A stretch of DNA of 64,000 nucleotides from Kitasatospora cinereorecta (GCF_024172095.1 NZ_JAMZDX010000003.1:248001-312000), one strand, 5' to 3'. Positions 16,348-25,629 are shown, numbered from the stretch's first letter. The notes: generated by a model not told the origin, from the sequence alone. Numbers and translations are program-made.

Positions 16348-17793
16348 ATGCGCCACGCACACGCCGTCGAGCAGGTACGGGCCGCCGAGGCCGCGCTGAT
16401 GGCGCGGCTCCCCGAGGGCACGCTGATGCAGCGCGCCGCCGCCGGGCTGGCCGCCGTCTGCGTGCGGCTGCTGCCCGGGGTGTACGGCAGCCGGGTGCTG
16501 GTGCTGGCCGGCAGCGGCGACAACGGCGGCGACGCCCTCTACGCGGGCGCCCGCCTCGCCCGGCGCGGCGCCTCGGTGCGGGCGCTGCTGTTCGCCCCCG
16601 ACAAGGCCCACCCGGGCGGTCTGGCCGCCCTGCTGGCGGCCGGCGGACGGCTGACCGCCGACCCGGAGGAGTTCGGCCGCGCGGACCTGGTGCTGGACGG
16701 CATCGTCGGCATCGGCGGCCGCGGCGGACTGCGGCCCGCCGCGCAGCCGTACGCGACCATGCGCCGGCGCGGACCGGTGGTCGCGGTGGACGTCCCCAGC
16801 GGGGTCGACCCCGACACCGGCGAGGTCGACGGCGTCGCGCTGCGCGCCGACGTGACGGTCTGCTTCGGCACCCACAAGCCCGGCCTGCTGGTCGACCCCG
16901 GCGCCTCGTACGCGGGCGTGGTGCACCTGGTGGACATCGGCCTGGACCTGTCCCGGGCGCAGGTGGAGGTGCTGCAGCACGCGGACGTGGCGGCGCTGCT
17001 GCCGGTCCCCGCCGCGGAGAGCGACAAGTACCGGCGCGGCGTGGTCGGCATCGCCGCCGGATCGGCCCGCTACCCGGGCGCAGCGCTGCTCGCCGTCGCG
17101 GGCGCGCTGCGCGGCGGGGCCGGGGCCGTGCGGTACGTCGGCACGGCCGCCGAGGAGGTCGTGCGGCGCTACCCCGAGACGCTGGTCACCGAGGGCGGCC
17201 CCGCCGGCGCCGGGCGGGTGCAGGCCTGGGTGGTCGGCCCCGGCTCCGGCGAGGGCGCCGAACGGGCCCTGACCGAGGCGCTCGCCGGCGGCGTGCCGGT
17301 GCTGGTCGACGCGGACGGCCTGACCGAACTCGCCCGGCTGGGCCCGGACGCCCTGCGGGAGCGGACCGCGCCCACCGTGCTCACCCCGCACACCGGGGAG
17401 GCGGCCCGGCTGCTGGCCGGCGCGGACGGCGGCGCCCCGCCCGCCGCGGACGACCTGGCGGCGCGACGGCTGGACACCGCGCGGCGCCTCGCCGCGGCGT
17501 ACCGGGCAACGGTGCTGCTCAAGGGTTCGACGACGGTGGTGGCCGAGCCGACCGGCGAGGTCCGGGTCAACCCGACCGGCACGTCCTGGCTGGCGACGGC
17601 CGGCAGCGGCGACGTCCTCGCCGGGCTCACCGGCTCCCTCCTCGCCGCCGGCCTGGCCCCCCTGGACGCCGCCTCCGCCGCCGCCTACCTCCACGGCCTG
17701 GCCGGCCGCGCCGCCGCCCACGGCGAGGTGCCCGTCGCCGCCCTGGACATCGCCCGCGCCCTGCGGGCCGCCTGGCGCACCGTCCGCGAGTAG
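16348..17793 (+). CDS. nnr: Bifunctional NAD(P)HX epimerase / ADP-dependent dehydratase
   Basis: 481 residues; repairs hydrated NAD(P)H. The N-terminal epimerase domain (about 1-215) has VLVLAGSGDNGGDALYAGARLA and DLVLDGIVGIGGRGGL, with VAVDVPSGVDPDTGEV. The C-terminal dehydratase (ribokinase-like, about 225-480) has GVVGIAAGSARYPGAALLA, VLTPHTGEAARL and the ATP/ADP loop NPTGTSWLATAGSGDVLAG. The ATG at 16348 has GGGAGGCAGGA upstream. acpS-nnr-alr is a conserved streptomycete order. Confidence 0.93.
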   Translation: MRHAHAVEQVRAAEAALMARLPEGTLMQRAAAGLAAVCVRLLPGVYGSRVLVLAGSGDNGGDALYAGARLARRGASVRALLFAPDKAHPGGLAALLAAGGRLTADPEEFGRADLVLDGIVGIGGRGGLRPAAQPYATMRRRGPVVAVDVPSGVDPDTGEVDGVALRADVTVCFGTHKPGLLVDPGASYAGVVHLVDIGLDLSRAQVEVLQHADVAALLPVPAAESDKYRRGVVGIAAGSARYPGAALLAVAGALRGGAGAVRYVGTAAEEVVRRYPETLVTEGGPAGAGRVQAWVVGPGSGEGAERALTEALAGGVPVLVDADGLTELARLGPDALRERTAPTVLTPHTGEAARLLAGADGGAPPAADDLAARRLDTARRLAAAYRATVLLKGSTTVVAEPTGEVRVNPTGTSWLATAGSGDVLAGLTGSLLAAGLAPLDAASAAAYLHGLAGRAAAHGEVPVAALDIARALRAAWRTVRE

Positions 17794-17995
17794 GCCGCCG
17801 CCCCGGCGACAGGCCGCCTCCGGCGGGGATTTGCGGGGGCGGTGGACGGACGGGACAGCGCGGGCCGCGGTCGGACGTCGGTGCAGGGCTGGCCGCCTGC
17901 CGGGGCGGGTTTCGGGTGGTCGGGCGGGGGCTCGGGGCGGGTGGTCGGTGCGCCCGCAGCGGAGGCACTTCTTCCGTCTGGGAGACTGATACGCG

Positions 17996-19177
17996 ATGAC
18001 GACTGCGAACACCACCGGGACGGCGGGTCTCACCCAGGGGGCCCGCGCCGAGGCGACCATTGATCTGGGCGCGCTGCGCGACAACCTGGCCGCACTGCGG
18101 GACCGCACGGGCGGCCCGGAGCTGATGGCCGTGGTGAAGGCGGACGCGTACGGCCACGGCGCGGTGCGGTGTGCCCGGGAGGCGGTCGCGGCGGGCGCGC
18201 GCTGGCTCGGCACGGCGACCCCCGAGGAGGCGCTGGCGCTGCGCGCGGCCGGGATCGGCCCGGAGCAGGCGCGGGTGCTGTGCTGGCTGTGGACGCCGGG
18301 CGGCCCGTGGCGGGAGGCGGTGCGCGCGGAGGTCGACATCTCGGTGAGCGGCCGCTGGGCGCTGGACGAGCTGCTGGCGGCGGTCCGGGAGACCGGTGTC
18401 CCGGCGCGGGTGCACCTGAAGGCGGACACCGGGCTGGGCCGCAACGGCTGCCAGCCGCACGACTGGCCGGACCTGGTGGCGGCGGCGCTGCGCGCCCAGG
18501 CCGAGGGGCTGCTGCAGGTCGTCGGCATCTGGTCGCACTTCGCCTGCGCCGACGAGCCGGGCCACCCGTCGATCCAGTTGCAGCTGGACTCCTTCGCGGC
18601 GGCGCTGGAGCACGCCGAGCGGGCGGGTGTCCGTCCCGAGGTGCGGCACCTGGCGAACTCGCCGGCCACGCTGACGCTGCCGCAGTCGCACTACGACCTG
18701 GTCCGTCCGGGCCTGGCGATGTACGGGCTGTCCCCGGTGCCGGAGGTCGGTGCGCCGGCGGACTTCGGGCTGCGGCCGGTGATGTCGCTGAGCGCCCGGC
18801 TGGCGCTGGTGAAGACGGTGCCGGGCGGCCACGGGATCAGCTACGGGCACCACTACACGACGTCCGGCCCGACCACGCTGGGCCTGGTCCCGGTCGGCTA
18901 CGCGGACGGGGTGCCGCGGCACGCGAGCAACTCGGGCCCGGTGCAGATCGGCGGTACGTGGTACACGGTCGCCGGGCGGGTGGCGATGGACCAGTTCGTG
19001 GTGGACCTGGGCGGGGACTCTCCGGAGGTCGGCGAGGAGGTCCTGCTGTTCGGCAGCGGGGAGCACGGCGAGCCGACCGCCGAGGACTGGGGCCGGGCGT
19101 GCGGCACCATCTCGTACGAGATCATCACCCGGATCGGGGCGCGGGTGCCCCGGCGCTACGTCGGCGGCCTCGCGTGA
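17996..19177 (+). CDS. alr: Alanine racemase
   Basis: 393 residues. A PLP enzyme that makes D-alanine for peptidoglycan. The PLP lysine lies in LMAVVKADAYGHGA and the catalytic tyrosine of the second domain in GHGISYGHHYTT. Other family segments are VHLKADTGLGRNG, RHLANSPAT and VRPGLAMYGLSP. The ATG has GGGAGACTG upstream. The 202 bases before it hold a GC-rich hairpin just after nnr and presumably the alr promoter (a TGATAC box lies a few bases before the start), so alr may be transcribed on its own. Confidence 0.96.
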   Translation: MTTANTTGTAGLTQGARAEATIDLGALRDNLAALRDRTGGPELMAVVKADAYGHGAVRCAREAVAAGARWLGTATPEEALALRAAGIGPEQARVLCWLWTPGGPWREAVRAEVDISVSGRWALDELLAAVRETGVPARVHLKADTGLGRNGCQPHDWPDLVAAALRAQAEGLLQVVGIWSHFACADEPGHPSIQLQLDSFAAALEHAERAGVRPEVRHLANSPATLTLPQSHYDLVRPGLAMYGLSPVPEVGAPADFGLRPVMSLSARLALVKTVPGGHGISYGHHYTTSGPTTLGLVPVGYADGVPRHASNSGPVQIGGTWYTVAGRVAMDQFVVDLGGDSPEVGEEVLLFGSGEHGEPTAEDWGRACGTISYEIITRIGARVPRRYVGGLA

Positions 19178-19205
19178 GCGCGTCCGGGCGGGCGGACCGC
19201 CGGCC

Positions 19206-20588
19206 ATGACGGAGTCCGTCGAGAGCGGCACGGTCGCCGCGGTGGCGAAGGCGGCGGACGCCGCGAGCGGGGTGAGCCGGGCCGGGCTGATCGGCATCTC
19301 GCTGGGTGTGGTGGCGGCCGGCGCGGCGGCGGGTGTGGCGATAGAGCGGCTGACGGTGGGTCGGGCGATGCGTCGCCGGGCCCGCGAGGAGCTGGACGCC
19401 GCCGCCCCGTTCGGTTCGCTGCGCGGGCGGCCGCGCACGGTGACCGCCCCGGACGGCACCGAGCTGTACGTGGAGCTGGACGGCACCGGCTGGGCCGAGC
19501 CGGTGGAGGTCCACCCGGAGCCGGACGGCGGGCGGCGCGGTTGGTTCCCCCGCCGGCGGGGCGAGAGCGCGCCGGTGGACCGCAGCGGACTGCCCGGCCT
19601 GCTGGGCGGCTCGGGGGCGCTGGCCCGGGCGGCCGGCCGGCGGAGCCTCGGTGGCCCGAAGGCGGCGCCGGAGCCGCTGACCGTGGTCTTCTGCCACGGC
19701 TACTGCCTCAACCAGGACAGCTGGCACTTCCAGCGGGCCGCGCTGCGCGAGGGCATGCGGCTGGTCTTCTGGGACCAGCGCAGCCACGGCCGCTCCGAGC
19801 GTTCCCGCTCCCACCTGGACGGCGAGCCGGCCTCGATCGACCGGCTGGGCGCCGATCTGAAGGCGGTGATCGACGCCGTCGCGCCGCAGGGACCGCTGGT
19901 GCTGGTGGGCCACTCGATGGGCGGCATGACGGTGATGGCGCTGGCCGACCGCCATCCCGAGCTGTTCCGCGACCGGGTGGCCGGGGTCGCGCTGATCGGC
20001 ACCCTGGCCGCCGACTGGGACTCCGTCACCCTCGGCCTGCCCTCGGTCGGCGCCAAGCTGCTCAAGCGGATGGCGCCCGGCGTGGTGCGGCTGCTGGGCC
20101 GCCAGGTCGAGCTGGTGGAGGCGACCCGGCGGCTGGGGGCGGACGTCAGCTCGGTGTTCTACCGGCGGTTCTCCTTCGGGACGAAGGACGTGGACCCGGC
20201 CGTGGTCCGCTTCGCCGAACAGCTGCTGGACGCCACCCCGATCGACGTGGTCGCCGAGTTCTATCCGGCGTTCTCCGCCCACGACAAGCGGGCCGCGCTG
20301 GCCGCGCTGGACGGCATCCCGACCCTGGTCCTGGTCGGCACCAGGGACCTGCTGACCCCGCCCGAGCACAGCGAGGCGATCGCCGCGGCGCTGCCCGGCG
20401 CCGAGCTGGTGCGGGTCCAGGACGCCGGCCACCTGGTGATGCTGGAGCGTCCGGAGACGGTCGACCGCAGGCTCGCCGAGCTGCTCGTCGCGGCCGCCGC
20501 CCACGCGCACGCCGCCCCGCTCCCGCCGTCCGTGCAGGAGCTCGCGGACCGCGAGGCCGCCGACCGGGAGCCCGCCGGCGGCACCTGA
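19206..20588 (+). CDS. Membrane-anchored alpha/beta hydrolase
   Basis: 460 residues. An N-terminal hydrophobic segment (about 28-48, RAGLIGISLGVVAAGAAAGVAI) suggests membrane attachment. After a split N-terminal beta region comes a hydrolase core with TVVFCHGYCLNQDSW, WDQRSHGRS, the nucleophile elbow GHSMGGM, a late acid in LVLVGTRDLLTPPEH and the catalytic His in DAGHLVMLERPE. All three triad positions are present, so it is likely active; substrate unknown. It lies 28 bases after alr and 61 before tsaE, a conserved neighbourhood that suggests one transcription unit. Confidence 0.88.
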   Translation: MTESVESGTVAAVAKAADAASGVSRAGLIGISLGVVAAGAAAGVAIERLTVGRAMRRRAREELDAAAPFGSLRGRPRTVTAPDGTELYVELDGTGWAEPVEVHPEPDGGRRGWFPRRRGESAPVDRSGLPGLLGGSGALARAAGRRSLGGPKAAPEPLTVVFCHGYCLNQDSWHFQRAALREGMRLVFWDQRSHGRSERSRSHLDGEPASIDRLGADLKAVIDAVAPQGPLVLVGHSMGGMTVMALADRHPELFRDRVAGVALIGTLAADWDSVTLGLPSVGAKLLKRMAPGVVRLLGRQVELVEATRRLGADVSSVFYRRFSFGTKDVDPAVVRFAEQLLDATPIDVVAEFYPAFSAHDKRAALAALDGIPTLVLVGTRDLLTPPEHSEAIAAALPGAELVRVQDAGHLVMLERPETVDRRLAELLVAAAAHAHAAPLPPSVQELADREAADREPAGGT

Positions 20589-20649
20589 GACCGGGCCGCG
20601 CGGCACCAGACCACCGTTCCAGACCTTCCGGAAGGACACCGAGGCCCCG

Positions 20650-21153
20650 ATGGGTACGCAGACCACTCTCACCGTCGACTCCGCCGCGCGGATGAACCGG
20701 CTCGGCCACGCCCTCGCCGGGCTGCTGCGCCCCGGCGACCTGGTGCTGCTCTCCGGCGAGCTGGGTGCGGGCAAGACCACGCTGACCCGCGGCCTGGGCG
20801 AGGGGCTGGGCGTCCGCGGCGCCGTCACCTCGCCCACCTTCGTGATCGCCCGGGTGCACCCGTCGCTGAGCGGCGGCCCCGCGCTGGTGCACGTGGACGC
20901 GTACCGGCTGGGCGGCGGCCTGGACGAGATGGAGGACCTCGACCTGGACGTCTCGCTGCCCGAGTCGGTGGTCGTGGTGGAGTGGGGCGAGGGCAAGGTC
21001 GAGCAGCTCTCCGAGGACCGCCTGGAGGTCCGGATCGAGCGGGCGCTCGGCGGTGAGGCGGCCGAGGACGACAGCGATCCCCGCCGGGTCACCGTCACCG
21101 GCCTGGGCGTGCGCTGGGCGGACGCGGATCTCACCGGATTGAGTGAGGGCTGA
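20650..21153 (+). CDS. tsaE: tRNA t6A synthesis ATPase TsaE
   Basis: 167 residues. TsaE is the ATPase that partners TsaB and TsaD in making N6-threonylcarbamoyladenosine at tRNA position 37. The P-loop is GELGAGKTTLTRGL, the following Thr-rich switch is VTSPTFVIARVH, and the strand LVHVDAYRL with the downstream VVVVEWGEG is typical. The other t6A genes tsaB-rimI-tsaD lie just downstream, separated here by an iron-box small ORF and a convergent gene. Confidence 0.94.
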   Translation: MGTQTTLTVDSAARMNRLGHALAGLLRPGDLVLLSGELGAGKTTLTRGLGEGLGVRGAVTSPTFVIARVHPSLSGGPALVHVDAYRLGGGLDEMEDLDLDVSLPESVVVVEWGEGKVEQLSEDRLEVRIERALGGEAAEDDSDPRRVTVTGLGVRWADADLTGLSEG

Positions 21154-21225
21154 GCGGGTTTGCCCGCCACCCTCCCGGCGAGGTGTTGCGGCGGGGTGTT
21201 CGCCCGTGATGGGATGGGCGGCAGC

Positions 21226-21244
21226 AGGTTAGGTATGCCTAACT
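21226..21244. promoter_or_regulatory. Iron box (DtxR/IdeR/DmdR-type operator)
   Basis: AGGTTAGGTATGCCTAACT contains a 16-base dyad GTTAGGTA/TGCCTAAC (21228-21243). Aligned to the actinobacterial iron-box consensus TTAGGTTAGGCTAACCTAA it matches at 13 of 19 positions, all in the AGGTTAGG and CCTAA half-sites. It lies 14 bases upstream of the small ORF start and overlaps the likely promoter or leader. Confidence 0.6.
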
Positions 21245-21257
21245 AGGGAGGCGCCCC

Positions 21258-21479
21258 ATGGCGAGCACCACCCCCGCCGCGACGCCCGCGCCCGACGGCC
21301 GGGCCACCGGACCCGAGCCCGTCCGGTGCGCCGAACCCGCCGAGTCCGCCGAGGCCGCGGAGTCCACCGAGAGCCGTTCCGAGGTGCCGATGAGCGCCCT
21401 GCTGGCGTCCTGCCGGGCCGCCGCCGCGCTGTCCACCCCGCCGGATCCCCAACCCCGCCCGGAGCCGAGAGCCGCCTGA
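21258..21479 (+). CDS. Small protein under a predicted iron box
   Basis: 73 residues, not matched to a known family. The ATG has a strong ribosome site (AGGGAGG). The first 43 residues are low-complexity Ala/Pro/Glu/Thr; the C-terminal part PMSALLASCRAAAALSTPP looks more structured. An internal ATG at 21390 with GAGG upstream would give a 29-residue peptide. The single Cys in that core and the iron-box operator suggest a response to iron status, but no function can be assigned. No gene follows in the same direction before tsaB (22200), so it appears monocistronic. Confidence 0.55.
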   Translation: MASTTPAATPAPDGRATGPEPVRCAEPAESAEAAESTESRSEVPMSALLASCRAAAALSTPPDPQPRPEPRAA

Positions 21480-21507
21480 CGCCCGGACCCGGCCCGGATC
21501 CGCACCG

Positions 21508-22071
21508 CTACGGGATCACGACCACCCGGGTGCCGTTGGGGGCGAAGTCCCAGAGCGACTGGCCGTCCGCGCGGGTCGAGCGGATGCCGCCGGTCTTCAC
21601 CTTGGGGTCGGCCGGGGGCACGGGGGCGTTCTCGTCGACCGCCGCGCTGAAGCCGAACACCGTGCCGGCCTGCTGCGCGAACCGGACCACGTGCTCGATC
21701 TGCCGACCGTCGGTGCCGGTGCCCGCGGCCGTCCGCCCGAACACCGTGTAGCTGCCGGCGGCCGGGTCCACCGAGCCCGGGACGACCTTGAAGGCGCCCA
21801 CCACCTGCGGGTTCTTGCGCGGATCCACCAGCCACACCTGGTGCGCCTTCAGCGCGTACACCACCCGCAGGCCGGCGCCGGAGTCGTTCGGCAGCGCGGG
21901 GGCGGCCGGCTCGGCCGGGGCGGTGGCGGAGGGGGACGGCGCCGCGGTGGCGGCCGGCACGGCTGCCGCGCGCGGGGCGAGGCCGTTCGCCTGGAAGGCC
22001 AGCGCGCCGACCACGGCCATGGCCCCCAGGGTCAGACCGCCGACCACCACACCCGGACCCAGCTTCGCCAC
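21508..22071 (-). CDS. L,D-transpeptidase-like protein lacking the catalytic cysteine
   Basis: 187 residues from the GTG at 22071, chosen because GGGAG lies just upstream; a GTG 12 bases earlier is possible. A membrane anchor (about 6-28) and an Ala/Pro/Ser linker precede a domain with VVYALKAHQVWLVDP, a Pro-Ala-Ala-Gly-Ser-Tyr turn and IEHVVRF, ending in GGIRSTRADGQSLWDFAPNGTRVVV. This is the order of elements in YkuD-type L,D-transpeptidases, but the conserved S-x-G-C-I/V-R is here T-G-G-I-R, so the nucleophile is missing. It is probably a non-catalytic relative, perhaps peptidoglycan binding. The assignment rests on visual motif comparison. Confidence 0.55.
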   Translation of the reverse strand: MAKLGPGVVVGGLTLGAMAVVGALAFQANGLAPRAAAVPAATAAPSPSATAPAEPAAPALPNDSGAGLRVVYALKAHQVWLVDPRKNPQVVGAFKVVPGSVDPAAGSYTVFGRTAAGTGTDGRQIEHVVRFAQQAGTVFGFSAAVDENAPVPPADPKVKTGGIRSTRADGQSLWDFAPNGTRVVVIP

Positions 22072-22199
22072 GTCAGCTCCCACCGTCGGCTCGTGCTCTC
22101 GCCGCCCATCGTGCCAGTTCCGCTCCGCTCGGTCCGACTCATCCGATGGTGTGCCCGCGCGGGTCTCGGGCGCCGCCCGGCACCCTCTAACCTTGACCC

Positions 22200-22847
22200 G
22201 TGCTGCTGCTCGCGTTCGACACCGCTACCCCCGCCGTCACCGCCGCCGTCCACGACGGCGCGGCCGTCCTCGCCGAGGCCTTCCAGGTCGACGCCAGACG
22301 CCACGGCGAACTGCTACTCCCCACCGTGGAGCGGGTGCTGCGCGAGGCGGGCGTGGACAAGCACGACCTGACCGGCATCGCGGTCGGCGTCGGCCCAGGA
22401 CCGTACACCGGCCTGCGGGTCGGCCTGGTCACCGCCGCCGCCCTCGGCGACGCGCTCGGCGTGCCGGTGCACGGCGTCTGCACGCTGGACGCGATCGCGC
22501 ACCAGGCCCGCCGCGAGGGCCTCACCGGCCCGTTCACGGTGGCCACCGACGCGCGGCGCAAGGAGGTCTACTGGGCCGCGTACGACGCGGAGGGCCGGCG
22601 GACCGAGGGCCCGTCGGTGGACCGACCGGCCGAACTGGCCCCGCCGGAGCGCTCGATCGGCGCCGGGGCGCTGCTGTACGATCTGCCCGCCGCGAGCGGT
22701 CCCGAGCACGTCTCGGCCGGGGCGCTGGCCGACTTCGCGGCCACCGAGCTGGCGGCCGGCCGTCAGCTGCTGCCCAACGCGCCGCTGTACCTGCGCCGCC
22801 CGGACGCCCAGGTGCCGGCCGGCTACAAGGCGGTGCTCCCGACGTGA
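22200..22847 (+). CDS. tsaB: t6A synthesis protein TsaB
   Basis: 215 residues, ASKHA fold. The N-terminus LLLAFDTATPAVTAAV, then GIAVGVGPGPYTGLRVGL, is diagnostic for TsaB, the scaffold that binds TsaD. A TAACCT box (22186-22191) ends eight bases before the GTG, and there is no ribosome site, so the tsaB-rimI-tsaD transcript is probably leaderless. Its stop overlaps the rimI GTG by four bases. Confidence 0.94.
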   Translation: MLLLAFDTATPAVTAAVHDGAAVLAEAFQVDARRHGELLLPTVERVLREAGVDKHDLTGIAVGVGPGPYTGLRVGLVTAAALGDALGVPVHGVCTLDAIAHQARREGLTGPFTVATDARRKEVYWAAYDAEGRRTEGPSVDRPAELAPPERSIGAGALLYDLPAASGPEHVSAGALADFAATELAAGRQLLPNAPLYLRRPDAQVPAGYKAVLPT

Positions 22848-23362
22848 CGACCGCGACCCTGCGGCCGATGCGCTGGTGGGACATCGAACCGGTGATGGAG
22901 CTGGAGCTCCGGCTGTTCCCCGAGGACGCCTGGTCGCGCGGCATGTACTGGTCCGAGCTGGCCGAGGCGCACCCCGGCGGCACCCGGCACTACACCGTGG
23001 CCACCGCGCCCGACGGGACCGTCCTCGGCTACGCCGGGCTGATGGCGGTCGGCGTCGAGGGCGACGTCCAGACCATCGCGGTCGACACCGGCCACCAGGG
23101 CGCCGGCCTCGGCGCCGCCCTGCTCACCGACCTGGTCGAGGAGTCCGTCCGGCGCGGCTGCGAGGAGGTGCTGCTGGAGGTGCGGGTGGACAACGTCCGC
23201 GCCCAGCAGCTGTACGAGCGCTTCGGCTTCCGGCCGGTCGGCATCCGCCGCGGCTACTACCAGCCGGCCGACGTGGACGCGCTGGTGATGCGCCTCGACC
23301 ACGAGCCGGCCCACCCGACGCACGACCCGACGCACGAATCGAAGGACCCGAAGAATGGCTGA
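22844..23362 (+). CDS. rimI: Ribosomal-protein-alanine N-acetyltransferase RimI
   Basis: 172 residues; GNAT fold. The core has [18 protein letters not shown] (acetyl-CoA pyrophosphate loop Q/R-x-x-G-x-G/A), [23 protein letters not shown] and [14 protein letters not shown], as in RimI, which acetylates the N-terminus of S18 and sometimes other proteins. The start GTG lies within the tsaB stop, and the end overlaps tsaD by eight bases, so three genes are tightly coupled. The C-terminal tail holds a short repeat (THDPTHES) not expected to matter for catalysis. Confidence 0.93.
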   Translation: MTTATLRPMRWWDIEPVMELELRLFPEDAWSRGMYWSELAEAHPGGTRHYTVATAPDGTVLGYAGLMAVGVEGDVQTIAVDTGHQGAGLGAALLTDLVEESVRRGCEEVLLEVRVDNVRAQQLYERFGFRPVGIRRGYYQPADVDALVMRLDHEPAHPTHDPTHESKDPKNG

Positions 23363-24452
23363 CGAACCGCTCGTCCTCGGCATCGAGACCTCCTGCGACG
23401 AGACCGGCGTCGGCATCGTCCGCGGCACCACCCTGCTCGCCGACGCGGTCGCCTCCAGCGTCAACGACCACGCCCGCTACGGCGGCGTGGTGCCGGAGAT
23501 CGCCAGCCGGGCGCACCTGGAGGCGATGATCCCGACCATCCGGCGCGCGCTGGACACCGCCGGGGTCAAGGCCACCGACCTGGACGGCATCGCGGTCACC
23601 GCCGGCCCCGGCCTGGCCGGCGCCCTGCTGGTCGGCGTCAGCGCCGCCAAGGCGTACGCCTGGGCGCTGGACAAGCCGCTGTACGGCGTCAACCACCTCG
23701 CCTCGCACATCTGCGTGGACCAGCTGGAGCACGGCCGGCTGCCCGAGCCGACCATGGCGCTGCTGGTCTCCGGCGGGCACTCCTCGCTGCTGCTGTCCAC
23801 CGACATCACCAGCGACGTCCGGCCGCTCGGCGCGACCATCGACGACGCGGCCGGCGAGGCCTTCGACAAGGTCGCCCGGGTGCTCGGCCTGGGCTTCCCC
23901 GGCGGCCCGGTGGTCGACCGGATGGCCCGCGAGGGCGACGGCTCGGCGATCGCCTTCCCGCGCGGCCTGAGCTCCGCGAGCGACCCCGCGTACGACTTCT
24001 CCTTCTCCGGCCTGAAGACCGCCGTCGCCCGCTGGGTGGAGGCCAGGCGCCGGGCCGGCGAGGAGGTGCCGGTCGCCGACGTGGCGGCGTCCTTCCAGGA
24101 GGCGGTCACCGATGTGCTGACCCGCAAGGCGGTGCGGGCCTGCAAGGACAGCGGCGTCGACCACCTGATGATCGGCGGCGGCGTGGCGGCCAACTCCCGG
24201 CTGCGCGAGATGGCCCAGCAGCGCTGCGACAAGGCCGGCATCCAACTGCGGGTGCCGCGCCCGGGCCTGTGCACCGACAACGGTGCGATGGTCGCCGCCC
24301 TCGGCTCCGAGATGGTTTGGCGCGGCCGCTCGGCCTCCGCCTTCGACCTGTCCGCCGACTCCTCGATGCCGGTCACCGAGGTGCACGTGCCGGGCGCCCC
24401 GGACGGCCACGGCGACGTCCACGCGCACGCCCACGAGGCGCTCAGGTCGTGA
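23355..24452 (+). CDS. tsaD: tRNA N6-adenosine threonylcarbamoyltransferase TsaD
   Basis: 365 residues. TsaD carries out the transfer step of t6A synthesis. The N-terminal [14 protein letters not shown] and the iron-binding histidines in NHLASHICV (H-x3-H) are present, as are [33 protein letters not shown] and the late [12 protein letters not shown] and [10 protein letters not shown] segments. Length is slightly above the family norm because of a His-rich C-terminal tail. The stop overlaps the next GTG. Confidence 0.96.
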   Translation: MADEPLVLGIETSCDETGVGIVRGTTLLADAVASSVNDHARYGGVVPEIASRAHLEAMIPTIRRALDTAGVKATDLDGIAVTAGPGLAGALLVGVSAAKAYAWALDKPLYGVNHLASHICVDQLEHGRLPEPTMALLVSGGHSSLLLSTDITSDVRPLGATIDDAAGEAFDKVARVLGLGFPGGPVVDRMAREGDGSAIAFPRGLSSASDPAYDFSFSGLKTAVARWVEARRRAGEEVPVADVAASFQEAVTDVLTRKAVRACKDSGVDHLMIGGGVAANSRLREMAQQRCDKAGIQLRVPRPGLCTDNGAMVAALGSEMVWRGRSASAFDLSADSSMPVTEVHVPGAPDGHGDVHAHAHEALRS

Positions 24453-24709
24453 CCCGGGCTCACATGTGGGAGGCCCGGGCCGCCGAGGGCCGCGGCCCGG
24501 AGCTGGACGCCTGGGTGCGCGGGCACGCCCTGCCCGCGCTGCGCGGCTCGGCCGGGCTGCTGCGCACCGAACTGTTCGCCGCGCCCGGCGACCGCGTCCT
24601 GCTGATCACCTGGTGGGCGGACGAACCGTCACAGGTCGCCGACCCGCCGCCGGAGCTGCTCGCCCGACCCGTCCACCGGTGGAGCTTCACCAGCACCCAC
24701 GTCGAGTAG
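24449..24709 (+). CDS. Small dimeric-barrel-like protein at the end of the tsaD operon
   Basis: 86 residues, GTG start embedded in the tsaD stop (GTGA), which supports both the start and translation. Pattern: [53 protein letters not shown]. This resembles the small alpha/beta barrels of the antibiotic biosynthesis monooxygenase (ABM) group, but no active residue is obvious. It is widely found downstream of streptomycete tsaD in my recollection; function unknown. Confidence 0.7.
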   Translation: MTRAHMWEARAAEGRGPELDAWVRGHALPALRGSAGLLRTELFAAPGDRVLLITWWADEPSQVADPPPELLARPVHRWSFTSTHVE

Positions 24710-24756
24710 CGTTTCCCTCCTGAGAGTTCACTGAGAGATTCCGGGGGAGCCCGACG

Positions 24757-25629
24757 GTGGGGAAGAGGTACGGCGCGTTCGCGCTGACGGTACTGGTGGC
24801 TGTCACGGCGACGGGCTGCGGGGGAGCCACGCCCGCCGCCCCGGCGCGGAACGCGGCGAGCGGCCAGGCCGCCCCCGCCGCCCTGCCCTCCCAGAGCCCG
24901 AGCGGGGGCGCCGACGCCGCGCCGGCGGACGCCGCCGCCTGGTCCAAGTGGGGCCTGGAGCCGCTGGCCGCGGCGCCCGCCGCCCCGGCCGACAAGCCGA
25001 TCAAGCTGACGAAGACGGGCTCCGTGCCGGTCTTCAGCGACGTGCCGACCAAGGACAAGGTCGTCTTCGTCACCATCGACGACGGCGCCGAGAAGGACCC
25101 GAAGTTCGTCGAGATGCTGACCGAACTCAAGGTCCCGATCTCGATGTTCCTGACCCGCGACATCGTCAAGAACGACTACGGCTACTTCAAGCCGCTGCAG
25201 GCGCTCGGCAACCACATCCAGAACCACACGGTCACGCACGCCATCATGAGCAAGTCGTCGCCGGAGAAGCAGCACGCCGAGATCTGCGACGACCAGAGCG
25301 CGCTCACCCAGCAGTACGGCACCGCCCCGATGCTGTTCCGCCCGCCCTACGGCGACGGCGCCAACACCCCGACCCTCAACACCTCGGTGCAGCAGTGCGG
25401 TCCGCGGGCCATCGTGCTGTGGCGCGAGTCGATGCAGATCCACGACATGCAGTACCAGGCCGCCGACAAGAAGCTGAAGCCAGGCGACATCATCCTGGCC
25501 CACTTCCGCGGCCCGAAGGACCTCAAGGGCGAGACGATGACCGAGATGTTCGCCGAGCTGCTGCGCCGGATCCACGAGCAGGGCTTCGCGGTCGCCCGGC
25601 TCGAGGACTACATCCAGCCGCCGGCCTGA
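24757..25629 (+). CDS. Lipoprotein polysaccharide deacetylase (NodB/CE4)
   Basis: 290 residues. A signal peptide with lipobox ending at Cys21 (TATGC) and an Ala/Pro-rich linker lead to a NodB domain from about residue 100. Motif 1 is TIDDGAEK (metal and base Asp), motif 2 is NHTVTH (the canonical H-T-x-x-H), motif 3 is FRPPYGDG, and ILAHFRG is the late motif. All metal ligands are present, unlike the variant histidine motif of the deacetylase at 3504-4994. It probably acts on peptidoglycan or another GlcNAc polymer outside the membrane. The GTG start has GGGGGAG upstream. Confidence 0.88.
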   Translation: MGKRYGAFALTVLVAVTATGCGGATPAAPARNAASGQAAPAALPSQSPSGGADAAPADAAAWSKWGLEPLAAAPAAPADKPIKLTKTGSVPVFSDVPTKDKVVFVTIDDGAEKDPKFVEMLTELKVPISMFLTRDIVKNDYGYFKPLQALGNHIQNHTVTHAIMSKSSPEKQHAEICDDQSALTQQYGTAPMLFRPPYGDGANTPTLNTSVQQCGPRAIVLWRESMQIHDMQYQAADKKLKPGDIILAHFRGPKDLKGETMTEMFAELLRRIHEQGFAVARLEDYIQPPA

